Source of the DNA: a virus
IMG/VR virus record: IMGVR_UViG_3300045107_000421
Coordinates: 1 to 62,109 of that record
Reading direction: 5' to 3' (one strand)
DNA length: 62,109 nucleotides
In this document: in pieces, positions 34,824-42,759 of the stretch
How the letters are laid out: each line of letters starts with the position of its first letter
Position numbering within the stretch: the stretch's first letter is position 1
Translations under genes and position numbers: made by a program
The notes under the pieces: generated by a model
Database searches by the model: none
Seen by the model: the letters and a program-made list of their open reading frames with translations, nothing else
Told to the model about the DNA's origin: nothing

Positions 34824-35527
34824 ATGTACCAGGTTCGATTATAAGAAATATCAAAATCTTTTTCTAAATCTATATTTACTCCATGCACAGAACCCTTACC
34901 AAGTGCAATGGTAAGTTTTCTATTTAATACATCATTTTTCCACTGTGGGTTAGCTAATTCAGCAATTACATTTGCTAGTATTTTATATTTTTCCCACTCA
35001 TTTTGCGGATTTTTAGTGCTTATATACCTAGTATATAAAATTTTATGATCTTTTCTTAGACCACCATTTTGTACAGTTATGTCAAAACATAAAGCTGCTC
35101 CTCTTTCTGTAGTAAAACCAAGTTCATTTAAACAATCGTTAGATTTTATAAAGTAAGGCTCCGCAGAAACTACAAATGCGGATATAACAGAAGGCTCTTT
35201 AGCTAGATCAGAAAATTTTTTAGACCAACCAGGAAGAACATTTCCATTTTTGCCTAAGATATTGTGTAAAACAAAATACCTCAATGAAGAATTTGAGGAC
35301 AAACTTTTAACAAAATCAGAACCAAGATATTTTTCCAAAACTTCTTGAGGAATCCTTTTTAAAACGTAAAAAAGAGTGCTTTGTCCAATATTCCACTGTA
35401 AAGGACCGTAAGACAAAATTTGTCCATCAAAATTTCCAGCAACCCTACCCCAATCTCGTGAAACTTCAAATTGAGATACTAGATCTATAAGTTTCTTTTT
35501 AAGTTCTAATTTAATTTTCTTTTCCAT
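34820..35527 (-). CDS. Probable lysozyme-like cell-wall hydrolase (endolysin candidate)
   Basis: This 235-residue soluble protein has no signal peptide. The stretch VAGNFDGQILSYGPLQWNIG (residues ~29-48), plus later FDITVQNGGLRKDH and ALGKGSVHGVNIDLEKDFDI, resembles lysozyme-superfamily glycosidases. In these a Glu/Asp-containing start is followed by '(Y/F)GxLQ(W/Y)N'; I cannot name the subfamily. As the only cell-wall-hydrolase-like gene in the window it is the best endolysin candidate. The ATG follows a TAAAAT box by 6 nt (leaderless). Its stop lies in transposon tip sequence, so the last residues may be altered. Confidence 0.55.
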   Translation of the reverse strand: MEKKIKLELKKKLIDLVSQFEVSRDWGRVAGNFDGQILSYGPLQWNIGQSTLFYVLKRIPQEVLEKYLGSDFVKSLSSNSSLRYFVLHNILGKNGNVLPGWSKKFSDLAKEPSVISAFVVSAEPYFIKSNDCLNELGFTTERGAALCFDITVQNGGLRKDHKILYTRYISTKNPQNEWEKYKILANVIAELANPQWKNDVLNRKLTIALGKGSVHGVNIDLEKDFDISYNRTWYM

Positions 35528-35533
35528 AGAAAT

Positions 35534-35559
35534 ATTTTACAAAATATGTTTGCAGAAAG
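35534..35559 (-). promoter_or_regulatory. Promoter of the hydrolase gene, variant spacing
   Basis: Minus strand CTTTCTGCAAAC (35548-35559), 8 bp, TAAAAT (plus ATTTTA, 35534-35539), then 6 nt to the ATG. The spacer is longer and the -10 weaker than in the other family members, so this is a tentative assignment. Confidence 0.45.
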
Positions 35560-35602
35560 CCTACGCTTTTAAGCGTAGGATGAATGCAAACATATTTTGT
35601 AA
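35537..35602. repeat. 66-bp near-perfect palindrome based on IS left end
   Basis: An 18-bp arm TTACAAAATATGTTTGCA (35537-35554) is exactly complementary to 35585-35602. Inside, after a 5-bp mismatch, CCTACGC (35560-35566) pairs with GCGTAGG (35573-35579). The inner part is the IS left-end hairpin, but no tnpB or right end follows. It lies between the divergent hydrolase and fibre genes and overlaps the start regions of both promoters. It could be a solo left end, a cruciform regulator, or a block to read-through in both directions. Confidence 0.85.
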
Positions 35603-35603
35603 G

Positions 35604-35626
35604 TTTTCTGCAAACTTTGCTATAAT
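35604..35626 (+). promoter_or_regulatory. Phage promoter for large fibre gene
   Basis: TTTTCTGCAAAC, TTTGC, TATAAT (35621-35626). ATG at 35634 follows after 7 nt. It lies directly beside the palindrome but is separate from it. Confidence 0.8.
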
Positions 35627-35633
35627 TTCTTTT

Positions 35634-38600
35634 ATGAGAACTTTAGGTTGTTCAGATATTAATGAATACACATCACCAGATATCATAGGTAATTCTTCTT
35701 TTGTTTTTCCTGATAGGGAAGCAATAAAAATACATACCTATCCAGATGTTTATTATATAAAATCCCCGACATGGAAAAGAAAGGGTTTTGTTGATATAAC
35801 TACAAAAAGTACTTTAAAGCAAGTTGTTTCTTCTTTTTTATTAAACAATTTAACTAAAGAAAAAGTTCTTCCTAAATTTGCCATTTTTGATGAAATTAAT
35901 AATAAGTACATTTTTATTGATCCCAGTAATACCGGTGTAGATTTAAGTTTAGTTAATTTAATACTTGACAAATTGCCGGATAATCATCCTGTAGACAATT
36001 ACTACAACGGCTTTTCTATTAATTATAATATTCAAGATATAAATAAATCCATAGGCGTGGCAGAAAGCTCTTTTGATAGTACTTACAATACAAACTTGTT
36101 TAATGTGGGTTTTTCTTTTGCAGGAATACTTACTATAGATATTTTTGTTGTTGTATATGGAAATGATTCTATTGATCCAACTTATAATTTTGTATCTCCA
36201 AGCATAGGACAAAATATATATCCAAAATATTACATATATAGTTTATACTTACCTTTTACCTACGACGGCAATTATAAAGCAAATTCAGATAATATTTATG
36301 AAACTACTATTAATAATTTTTCTATAAGTAATTTTTATTACGAGAATAGTAAATATAGTAATAACTTAAATGATTTTTATTTTTTATCATTAATTCCGGG
36401 GAAAGAAATATTTTACAAAATAAATCCAGAAGGTCCGCTAACATCATTAAACTTTTCTAAGAATATTACTGCGGCTGAAAATATGGAATCTGTACCAATA
36501 GGAACTAATAAATTTTTCGGATACTCCCCAGAAGTAAATAATTTTGGGTTTAATACAGGCGGACAAAATGGATTTAAGGATTTTTATACTGATAATGGCG
36601 CTGTATTTTCTAATAATAATGATACTTATTGCACAATTGATGTAAAAACTTCTAATGTTCCAGTAAAGGTTTGCTTTCATTTTGATAAAGATTATTTATC
36701 TTTTTCGGGAAATTTTACATATTCTTTTAATACAATAAATAACCAAAATCCATTAAATAAATTGGGTATATTTGAATTTTTAAATCCACAAATAGACTCG
36801 GGAATTTTCCTAACTGCAAAAAATTTTTTAGATAATTTTTATCCCGCAATATATAATGTAATAAGTAATTTTTCTACAAGTACTATAAATAGTATACTTT
36901 CTTTAGGTACATATTCTAGTAGCTTAGGATCTTATTCCGGTTCTATAAGTCTTCCATCTATAAATTTTGGGAGATTGTTTGTATATAAAGCACTAAAGCT
37001 TTTCGTTGAGGATGAGTTTGCTCAAAATGATAAAAAATATTATTTTAATAAAAATACCTACAGCAATTTAAAGGCTTGGGTTTTAAACAATTTTTATTTT
37101 TCTGATCTGACAAGTCTATCAAGTAACAACAAACCGGTTGTGGTATTGTATAAGAATAATAACGACAAAAACAACCCAAACAGATTTATTTTATATTCGT
37201 ATGTTCCCGCGTATGATCAAACTCCCAGAGAGTTTACTTTGGATATTCCAGATTTTAATAATTTTAATGATTTCATATCTAGTTTAAATTCTTTAACATT
37301 AAATTATTTAACACAAACGTACCCAGGCGTTGATGTATCTTCCTCATCATGGCAATCTGAAGATATGATGTTTTTAACTCAGCTACCATCTCACCAGGAT
37401 TTGTCAATAGTACGTAATGTTTTTACACACGTTCCATTGGTGTCCTTAAAAAATAACTCAAATGCCTTAAATGAGTTTTTACAATTTCTTTCTGATATAT
37501 TTAATTATGGCAACAAATATTCACCTACAAGATTTTTTTCATTATTCTCATATTTTGGACCATCAAATATTAATTCTGATAATGAGTTTACTTCAAAAAC
37601 TGATATTATATCAATAAATAATAATATAGTTGATTTTATACCTCCTTTAGATTTACCATTGTCTAATTACGTTAATAACAATATTAAACCTTATATATTA
37701 AACAGTGAATATTTTTCATTTATTGACGTAGGAGGATACACTACATACTTAAGCGAGGACACATATGTTTACGATCCGCTTTCTGTAAGAATAAAATTCA
37801 AAGGTGAAAGTTTTTCAAAAACACAGGCAACAAATGATGCCTCTTTATCCTACCCCGTATTTGATTTTATTTTTGTTGAGTATTTACCAATTGTTTTTAA
37901 AGATAAAAATTTAAATTTAAATATTAAATTAAATAATAACGATTACCTCTCAACTAGTCAAATATTAAACTATTTTAATGGACGGGTATCTCTAGCCGAA
38001 TTTTCTTCTAGCCCCGATAAATCTCCAAGAAGTACCGTACATGTTTTTAGACCATATGTTTTTAATATTGATGTTATCAACCCTGAAAACCAAGATTTAC
38101 AGGATTTAATTCCGGCAACGTTCATATATACATACAATTTTTCGTTTAAAAACTTGTTAAACAGTAGTTTTGATTTTAATTATTATTTGCCTTGCTACTT
38201 TTCTTTTTTATCTCAACATTTAGATATATGTATAGAGAATTTTCTTTACAATGAAGAAGTCATTTCTAATGATCAATATTATATAAATAAATTTTCAAGT
38301 TTTAGTCTAAATGTTACTAATTACTTAATAAGTAATAAAAATGCCGTAATTAATGAATTGCTTTTAGATATTAATAACTATAATATAAATAGCGATAATT
38401 CACTATTTATTAGTGATAAAAAACTTTTCCCGCATGGATATAAATTTGAATCTGGAAAAACTTATTACATAATAGCTTTAAATGCAGATGGCGACGCAAA
38501 CTTAATTATTAATAAATCCTCTGGTTTTGATACTAGAAACGATCCTTTGGATTCAAGTACATATGAATTTATACGCCCTGTTTTTCTAACTTCTACCTCT

Positions 38601-38759
38601 TATTGTTATAATCTAAGAATTTTAGATACTTCTATACAAAATTTATATATTCCTTATCAACTTATAATTGACACGCCATCGCAAAGTTATAGAATGCTAA
38701 ACCTTCCCTATTCAATAAGCAATGAAATTTATGTGCTTGTTTTGCATCCAAACCCGTGA
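35634..38759 (+). CDS. Very large fibre/adhesin-like virion protein
   Basis: The frame opens at 35550, but codons before 35634 are the palindrome and promoter; ATG at 35634 (MRTLGCSDINEYTSPD) lies 7 nt after the -10 box. The 1041-residue product is Asn, Ser, Phe and Tyr rich, with long stretches of alternating hydrophobics and no membrane segment or enzyme motif. The composition is like the fibre genes at 4-10 kb. Its stop codon TGA is provided by the tip (GTGACGAT) of an inverted transposon remnant, so the native C-terminus may have been longer. Likely tail fibre or capsid decoration. Confidence 0.6.
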   Translation: MRTLGCSDINEYTSPDIIGNSSFVFPDREAIKIHTYPDVYYIKSPTWKRKGFVDITTKSTLKQVVSSFLLNNLTKEKVLPKFAIFDEINNKYIFIDPSNTGVDLSLVNLILDKLPDNHPVDNYYNGFSINYNIQDINKSIGVAESSFDSTYNTNLFNVGFSFAGILTIDIFVVVYGNDSIDPTYNFVSPSIGQNIYPKYYIYSLYLPFTYDGNYKANSDNIYETTINNFSISNFYYENSKYSNNLNDFYFLSLIPGKEIFYKINPEGPLTSLNFSKNITAAENMESVPIGTNKFFGYSPEVNNFGFNTGGQNGFKDFYTDNGAVFSNNNDTYCTIDVKTSNVPVKVCFHFDKDYLSFSGNFTYSFNTINNQNPLNKLGIFEFLNPQIDSGIFLTAKNFLDNFYPAIYNVISNFSTSTINSILSLGTYSSSLGSYSGSISLPSINFGRLFVYKALKLFVEDEFAQNDKKYYFNKNTYSNLKAWVLNNFYFSDLTSLSSNNKPVVVLYKNNNDKNNPNRFILYSYVPAYDQTPREFTLDIPDFNNFNDFISSLNSLTLNYLTQTYPGVDVSSSSWQSEDMMFLTQLPSHQDLSIVRNVFTHVPLVSLKNNSNALNEFLQFLSDIFNYGNKYSPTRFFSLFSYFGPSNINSDNEFTSKTDIISINNNIVDFIPPLDLPLSNYVNNNIKPYILNSEYFSFIDVGGYTTYLSEDTYVYDPLSVRIKFKGESFSKTQATNDASLSYPVFDFIFVEYLPIVFKDKNLNLNIKLNNNDYLSTSQILNYFNGRVSLAEFSSSPDKSPRSTVHVFRPYVFNIDVINPENQDLQDLIPATFIYTYNFSFKNLLNSSFDFNYYLPCYFSFLSQHLDICIENFLYNEEVISNDQYYINKFSSFSLNVTNYLISNKNAVINELLLDINNYNINSDNSLFISDKKLFPHGYKFESGKTYYIIALNADGDANLIINKSSGFDTRNDPLDSSTYEFIRPVFLTSTSYCYNLRILDTSIQNLYIPYQLIIDTPSQSYRMLNLPYSISNEIYVLVLHPNP

Positions 38760-38962
38760 CGATTCCCAGTTCTAAAGAACTGGGAATTGTAACCCTACAC
38801 CTTTAAAAAATTGAGGGGGTGTGGGGGAGCTATAATTCCCCGCTTTTCAAAGCGGGGATACATGGACTCCCTCACATAATACAATGGTAATAAATTTTTG
38901 GTATAATGTACAAGCGATTGAATAGTGTGACATTCCTGAATATGGTATAATAAAGGTCAGCA
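38756..38962. other. Nested transposon debris upstream of tnpB
   Basis: This 200-bp gap holds: an inverted right-end copy (GTGACGATT then stem ATTCCCAGTTC/GAACTGGGAAT, 38762-38787); a G-rich hairpin CCCTACACC/GGTGTGGGG (38793-38826); a perfect stem CCCCGCTTT/AAAGCGGGG (38838-38857) that looks like the right-end hairpin of a different IS200/605 subgroup; and two TGG-TATAAT boxes (38902-38907 and 38946-38951). It suggests at least two insertion events. Confidence 0.55.
38944..38951 (+). promoter_or_regulatory. Extended -10 promoter of tnpB
   Basis: TGG followed by TATAAT (38946-38951), 11 nt before the tnpB ATG; AAGG in between may bind ribosomes. A second TGG-TATAAT lies at 38902-38907. The 61 kb copy has TGA-TACAAT at the same 11-nt distance. 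Confidence 0.55.
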
Positions 38963-40090
38963 ATGATCAAGTCTTTCAAGTACCGACTGTATCCAACCAA
39001 GCCTCAGATCAAGGATTTAGAGAAAACCTTGTTTCTGTGTCGTCAATTGTACAATACTGCTTTGGAAAAAAGACGTGACGTGTACAAAAGTTCCAAAAAG
39101 ACCATTAGCCGTTACGAGCAAAATAGTCAACTTCCTAAACTAAAGGAAGAGTTTCCAGAATACAAGAATATACATAGTCAAGTTCTTCAGGATGTGCTAC
39201 AAAGGTTAGATAAAGCCTACCAAGGCTTTTTTAGGCGTATAAAGAAAGGTGAAACACCTGGTTTCCCAAGATTCAAGGGTGAAAATAGGTATGACAGCTT
39301 CACCTTTACTCAAGTAAGCAAAACAGGAATCAAGATTCAAGAAGGTAAAAACAGAGTTTTGGTTCATAAGATTGGTTCTATCAAATGCAAGTTTCACAGA
39401 CCGCTTGAAGGTCAAATAAAGACAGCTTCTATAAAAAGGGAGAATGATGAATGGTATGTCATTTTCACCTGTATCACAGAACCAAAAAAACTTCCTGTAA
39501 ACCAAGATGCAGTTGGAATAGACCTTGGTACTAACCCAAACTTCCTAACCACCTCTGACAGTGAAATGGTTCCTGCTCCTAGGTATTTCAAGAAGTCTGA
39601 AGATAGGCTTGCCAAAGCACAACAAATAGTTTCAAAAAGAAAACCTGGTAGCAACAGAAGAACCAAGGCTAAGAAACTAGTTGCCAAGGTACATCGAAAA
39701 ATAGCAAACCAAAGAAAGGATTTTCATCACAAGGTAGCAAAGGACTTGGTGAATAAATATGGAACCATAGTACACGAAGACCTAGATATAAAACAACTTG
39801 CTCAAACTAGAACAGCTAAAGGTATCCTAGATGCAGGTTGGGCACAGTTCCTAGCAATACTTGCCTACAAAGCGGAGGAAGCTGGTAGGCAAGTAATAAA
39901 AGTAGACCCAAAATACACAAGCCAAGATTGTCCTGTTTGTGGTAACAGAGAAAAACACCCACTTTGGATACGTACCTATACCTGCGCCAAATGCAATACA
40001 ACCCTTCATCGGGATATTGCAGCGGCACAAAATATCTTGGCTAAGGCTCGGACGGAGCCTTCGCTTCTTGCGAGAAGCCCAATTCTTTAG
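38963..40090 (+). CDS. tnpB: TnpB RNA-guided nuclease (IS605 OrfB)
   Basis: This 375-residue, apparently intact TnpB cleaves DNA under guidance of an RNA made from its own 3' end and is the ancestor family of Cas12. The N-terminal domain starts IKSFKYRLYPTKPQ. The RuvC catalytic acids are D187 (VGIDLGTN), E272 (VHEDLDI) and D351 (LHRDIAAAQN). The zinc finger has C323, C326, C341 and C344 (CPVCG, CAKCN). All key residues are present. It ends in LLARSPIL inside the right-end scaffold. No tnpA is nearby. A second, incomplete copy begins at 61268 and a 3' fragment lies at 10494-10622. Confidence 0.93.
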   Translation: MIKSFKYRLYPTKPQIKDLEKTLFLCRQLYNTALEKRRDVYKSSKKTISRYEQNSQLPKLKEEFPEYKNIHSQVLQDVLQRLDKAYQGFFRRIKKGETPGFPRFKGENRYDSFTFTQVSKTGIKIQEGKNRVLVHKIGSIKCKFHRPLEGQIKTASIKRENDEWYVIFTCITEPKKLPVNQDAVGIDLGTNPNFLTTSDSEMVPAPRYFKKSEDRLAKAQQIVSKRKPGSNRRTKAKKLVAKVHRKIANQRKDFHHKVAKDLVNKYGTIVHEDLDIKQLAQTRTAKGILDAGWAQFLAILAYKAEEAGRQVIKVDPKYTSQDCPVCGNREKHPLWIRTYTCAKCNTTLHRDIAAAQNILAKARTEPSLLARSPIL

Positions 40091-40106
40091 AATTGGGAGT
40101 CGTCAC
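40007..40106 (+). ncRNA. Probable TnpB guide RNA (omega/reRNA) scaffold
   Basis: In known TnpB systems the guide RNA overlaps the 3' end of tnpB and runs through the right end into the flank. Here CATCGGGA (40007-40014), the stem GGCTC/GAGCC region, GCTTCT/AGAAGC and CCCAATTC/GAATTGGG are conserved in all copies, including tnpB-less ones. The guide would begin at 40107 and read TCGTAGGTTTTCTGCAAACG, which is the phage promoter motif. The 5' boundary is arbitrary. Confidence 0.5.
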
Positions 40107-40109
40107 TCG

Positions 40110-40135
40110 TAGGTTTTCTGCAAACGTGCTATAAT
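40110..40135 (+). promoter_or_regulatory. Phage promoter directly after tnpB right end
   Basis: TAGGTTTTCTGCAAAC, GTGC, TATAAT (40130-40135), starting 3 bp after the transposon tip. ATG at 40143 follows after 7 nt. The spacer is 4 bp instead of 5. Confidence 0.8.
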
Positions 40136-40142
40136 AAATTAA

Positions 40143-40790
40143 ATGGTCAACCTATATATAAAAGAATATTTTAAATTTGGAGAAAAATTAACTTTTCTAG
40201 CTAGAAAAAACAATACTAATGATTTGACTTTAACTATTTTTATTTATACAAACAATTTATATGTGTACTTTAATTTGATACAAAACAAATGGAGTACATC
40301 TTCTTCACCAAACTCCACAACATATCAACATAGTGTATTTTTAAATGATTTTGAAGTTGGAAAATTTTATTATATAGTAGAAATTCCCTCGTCTGTTTTA
40401 CCAAAACCATCTATATTAGATATAAAAATATCTGATGGTATTTCAGAAGATAGCAAATTTATTCATTATGGAAATTATTTCGTCAATCCTTCGTTAGTAA
40501 AAATTTATGGAAATATTTATGATGCTTTAGGAAATCCGCTAAGTGATAAAGTTTTATCTTTTACTGTAGCAAATACTCTTACTTATACAGATAATTCTCC
40601 ATATAGTTCTATGACTACTTCAACAATAACCGACTCTAGTGGATATTTTGAAATAAACTTAAATAGATCCTACGATTATATAGCTTCTGTTCCCGAATTA
40701 AATTTTAGTAAATTAGTAAAAGTTTCTAACATACCTGCAAATACAAACGCAGCAGAATTAATATTCTCTAGTACAGATAGGCTATGTTAA
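40143..40790 (+). CDS. Virion protein with carboxypeptidase-regulatory/Ig-like domain
   Basis: This 215-residue protein has a leaderless-type start 7 nt after the -10 box. Residues 1-115 form one beta domain (FKFGEKLTFLARKNNT). Residues ~118-200 (VKIYGNIYDALGNPLSDKVL and ITDSSGYFEINLNRSYDYIA) match the pattern of CarboxypepD_reg-like beta-sandwich domains, where 'G-x-V-x-D-x-x-G-x-P' is followed by 'T-D-x-x-G-x-F'. Such domains decorate virions or bind other virion proteins. It overlaps the next gene by 7 nt. Confidence 0.6.
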   Translation: MVNLYIKEYFKFGEKLTFLARKNNTNDLTLTIFIYTNNLYVYFNLIQNKWSTSSSPNSTTYQHSVFLNDFEVGKFYYIVEIPSSVLPKPSILDIKISDGISEDSKFIHYGNYFVNPSLVKIYGNIYDALGNPLSDKVLSFTVANTLTYTDNSPYSSMTTSTITDSSGYFEINLNRSYDYIASVPELNFSKLVKVSNIPANTNAAELIFSSTDRLC

Positions 40791-41182
40791 AAATTGTAAA
40801 AATAGAAACATCTAGTCTATTTCCAAGACCTATTGAAAATGCTAGGGTAGAAGTATATCCATACCCACAAAATGTATATTTTGTGCAAGATAATAGAAGA
40901 ATTTATTTGCCTACTACAGTACAGACCGTTCATACAAACAATTATGGTAACGCAGAAGTTCAATTAATAGCAAATGATGTATTAACACCAAAACCAAACT
41001 TTTATGTTTTTGTTTTATTCTTCAATCTTAAAAAATATTATTTCGCCGCAAAAATAACATCTGATATGGACGATATAATTTATCTTAAGAATATTCTTAT
41101 ATATCCAGACCCAAATAAAATTTCAGATTGCTCTATTTCTCCAAATGGCGTAAAAATATTAGGAGAAGATGTTTTTATTTGA
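40784..41182 (+). CDS. Small virion-like beta protein
   Basis: This 132-residue protein is coupled to the previous gene by a 7-nt overlap. It begins MLKIVKIETSSLFPRPIENARVEVYPYPQ. The pattern 'ENARVEVYP', then VHTNNYGNAEVQLIANDVL, resembles the Ig/carboxypeptidase-regulatory fold of its neighbour, so the two may be duplicated or interacting domains. No enzyme motif. Probably a neck or tail accessory protein by context. Confidence 0.55.
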   Translation: MLKIVKIETSSLFPRPIENARVEVYPYPQNVYFVQDNRRIYLPTTVQTVHTNNYGNAEVQLIANDVLTPKPNFYVFVLFFNLKKYYFAAKITSDMDDIIYLKNILIYPDPNKISDCSISPNGVKILGEDVFI

Positions 41183-41186
41183 AGTG

Positions 41187-41206
41187 TATTTTTCCGAAGA
41201 AAAATA
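41187..41206 (+). other. Hairpin between virion genes
   Basis: TATTTTTC (41187-41194), loop CGAA, GAAAAATA (41199-41206): a perfect 8-bp stem 5 nt after one gene and about 30 nt before the next. No T-tract follows, so it is more likely an mRNA processing or stability element than a terminator. Confidence 0.5.
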
Positions 41207-41234
41207 TACAATATTTAAAGGAGGTTAATAAATA

Positions 41235-42722
41235 ATGAATTCTTCAAATTTACCAAACTATGTGGAGGAGTTGCATACTTTTGAATTTACTACTAAATCT
41301 GATATTTTAAGATTAAATTATATATCTTTTTTCATTGGAGTAATGAATAAAGGTACTGTTCCAGTAAAGGTATATTTTAGTGAAAGTACTGTAGATTCTT
41401 GGGTAATTGTTAATCCTTCTTCTTATGGAGAATTTTCTGTATCCACAAATTATATAAGATTTGAGTATGTTGGTACTGGTACATATGATGTTATATTTGA
41501 AACATTTACTTTTGCTTCCGATGATTTATTAGCTCCTAGATTTCCAAACCTTTATATACAAGATATAAATAATAACTATGTATTATACAATCCATTAAAC
41601 ACAGATGGATTTTTTACCGAAACGTATGCATATGGGGATTCACTTGCAGTAAACAGACCCTATAATTCAGAGTCTTTATTGGAAGTTGATTACTGGTTTA
41701 ATGGAACTAAATTAGCGTCAACTGATGGTAATTTTTCAACAGATTTATTCAATACACTAATTTCTAGTTTTATAACATCTATATTTCCTACTTCAGATGA
41801 AAATGATGTATTAAAACCACTTCCAGGAGGTCAAATATCTGAAATACAAGCAAGGATTAAAAATTTTTGGGAATCTTTAGATAGACCGCTAAATGATGAA
41901 TATGTAGGTGGATGGGCACAGATAAGTGAATTTAATAGGAAGATTAGTTTACTTTCTTTTAATCTTTCATCGGGAGATAAATTAGGATTTCCTTTTACAA
42001 TATTAGGATATAATATTACCAATTTATCTTCAACAAACACCGCAACTGTAAAAATATACAAAGATAGCATCACATTTACTACAATAAATATAAACGCATC
42101 TGATATTTATGTTGCTTCTTTGCAAGAAGCAGTAGCTTTTGAAGTGGTTTCTGGTGATATAAAATTAGAGTTTACCGGAAATGTTGTAAAAATGATTGAC
42201 TTCGCTCCAATAATAAATATTTTCTATCCAATTGGCTTTAGTGAATCTAGTGGAATTCCAAATGATGCGTTTACTCTTTTTCAAAATTATCTAACAGAAT
42301 TTGAAAATAATTTAACTAACGCTAGATTTACAGGAAGGGTATTTAAATATAAATGGGTTCAACATGTACCTGAAACTAGAGAAGTATGGGATGCAGATTA
42401 TTGGGAAATAAAATATGTTCCACAAAATCTACCATTACCATATAATTCTTTACAAATATATTTACCAGCTTTTTACATGTACTCAAATATAGAAGATAAA
42501 ATTATCGCTAGAGTTTGGGATGAGAACTATGCTGTTTTAGGAGAATATGGAAAACCAAAAAATGTAGAAAATATAATAAATAATGATAACATTATTACGG
42601 TTTTAGGAAATGATTTCTCTGTTTATCCCGCTGGAACACAAAGAAAGCAAGCTAAAAAAGAGTTTTTTGATAAATATTTAATGGAAATATATTTAGGGAA
42701 CAACGCTGGAACTTGGAATTAA
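41235..42722 (+). CDS. Virion protein with internal repeat
   Basis: This 495-residue protein has a perfect AGGAGG ribosome binding site before ATG. Two segments look alike: residues ~12-95 (LHTFEFTTKSDILRLNYISF) and ~232-325 (FNRKISLLSFNLSSGDKLGF). Both alternate strands ending in a 'TxTVKI / VPVKVY' edge, suggesting duplicated beta-sandwich domains. The C-terminal part is more mixed (FTGRVFKYKWVQHVPETREVW). There is no enzyme motif. Strong translation signals and position with structural genes suggest an abundant virion component, possibly a capsid decoration or fibre base. Confidence 0.6.
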   Translation: MNSSNLPNYVEELHTFEFTTKSDILRLNYISFFIGVMNKGTVPVKVYFSESTVDSWVIVNPSSYGEFSVSTNYIRFEYVGTGTYDVIFETFTFASDDLLAPRFPNLYIQDINNNYVLYNPLNTDGFFTETYAYGDSLAVNRPYNSESLLEVDYWFNGTKLASTDGNFSTDLFNTLISSFITSIFPTSDENDVLKPLPGGQISEIQARIKNFWESLDRPLNDEYVGGWAQISEFNRKISLLSFNLSSGDKLGFPFTILGYNITNLSSTNTATVKIYKDSITFTTININASDIYVASLQEAVAFEVVSGDIKLEFTGNVVKMIDFAPIINIFYPIGFSESSGIPNDAFTLFQNYLTEFENNLTNARFTGRVFKYKWVQHVPETREVWDADYWEIKYVPQNLPLPYNSLQIYLPAFYMYSNIEDKIIARVWDENYAVLGEYGKPKNVENIINNDNIITVLGNDFSVYPAGTQRKQAKKEFFDKYLMEIYLGNNAGTWN

Positions 42723-42759
42723 ATTAAAATCTTCATTAATTTAATTTAAAATATTAAAT

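Larger units (their letters stand above)
38756..40106 (+). mobile_element. tnpB-only IS605/IS1341-type element, composite left side
   Basis: An intact tnpB is followed by the right-end hairpin CCCAATTC/GAATTGGG (40078-40097) and tip GTCGTCAC (40099-40106). No tnpA is present, so mobility would need transposase in trans. The left side is unusual. Instead of the GTTTGCA hairpin it carries an oppositely oriented right-end remnant at 38756-38787 and two further hairpins, so I set the boundary at the gene stop. The element's base composition is clearly richer in G+C than its surroundings, pointing to separate origin. Confidence 0.7.

Noticed and set aside
35550-35633. Longer N-terminus of the fibre gene (starts MQKAYAFKRR)
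   Set aside because: These codons are the palindrome and the promoter; the -10 box lies inside, so the mRNA starts after them. The same artefact extends the frames at 23203 and 61208.
38838-38857. Terminator for the large fibre gene
   Set aside because: The GC-rich stem is perfect but is followed by ATACATGG, not a T-run; it looks like an IS end hairpin.
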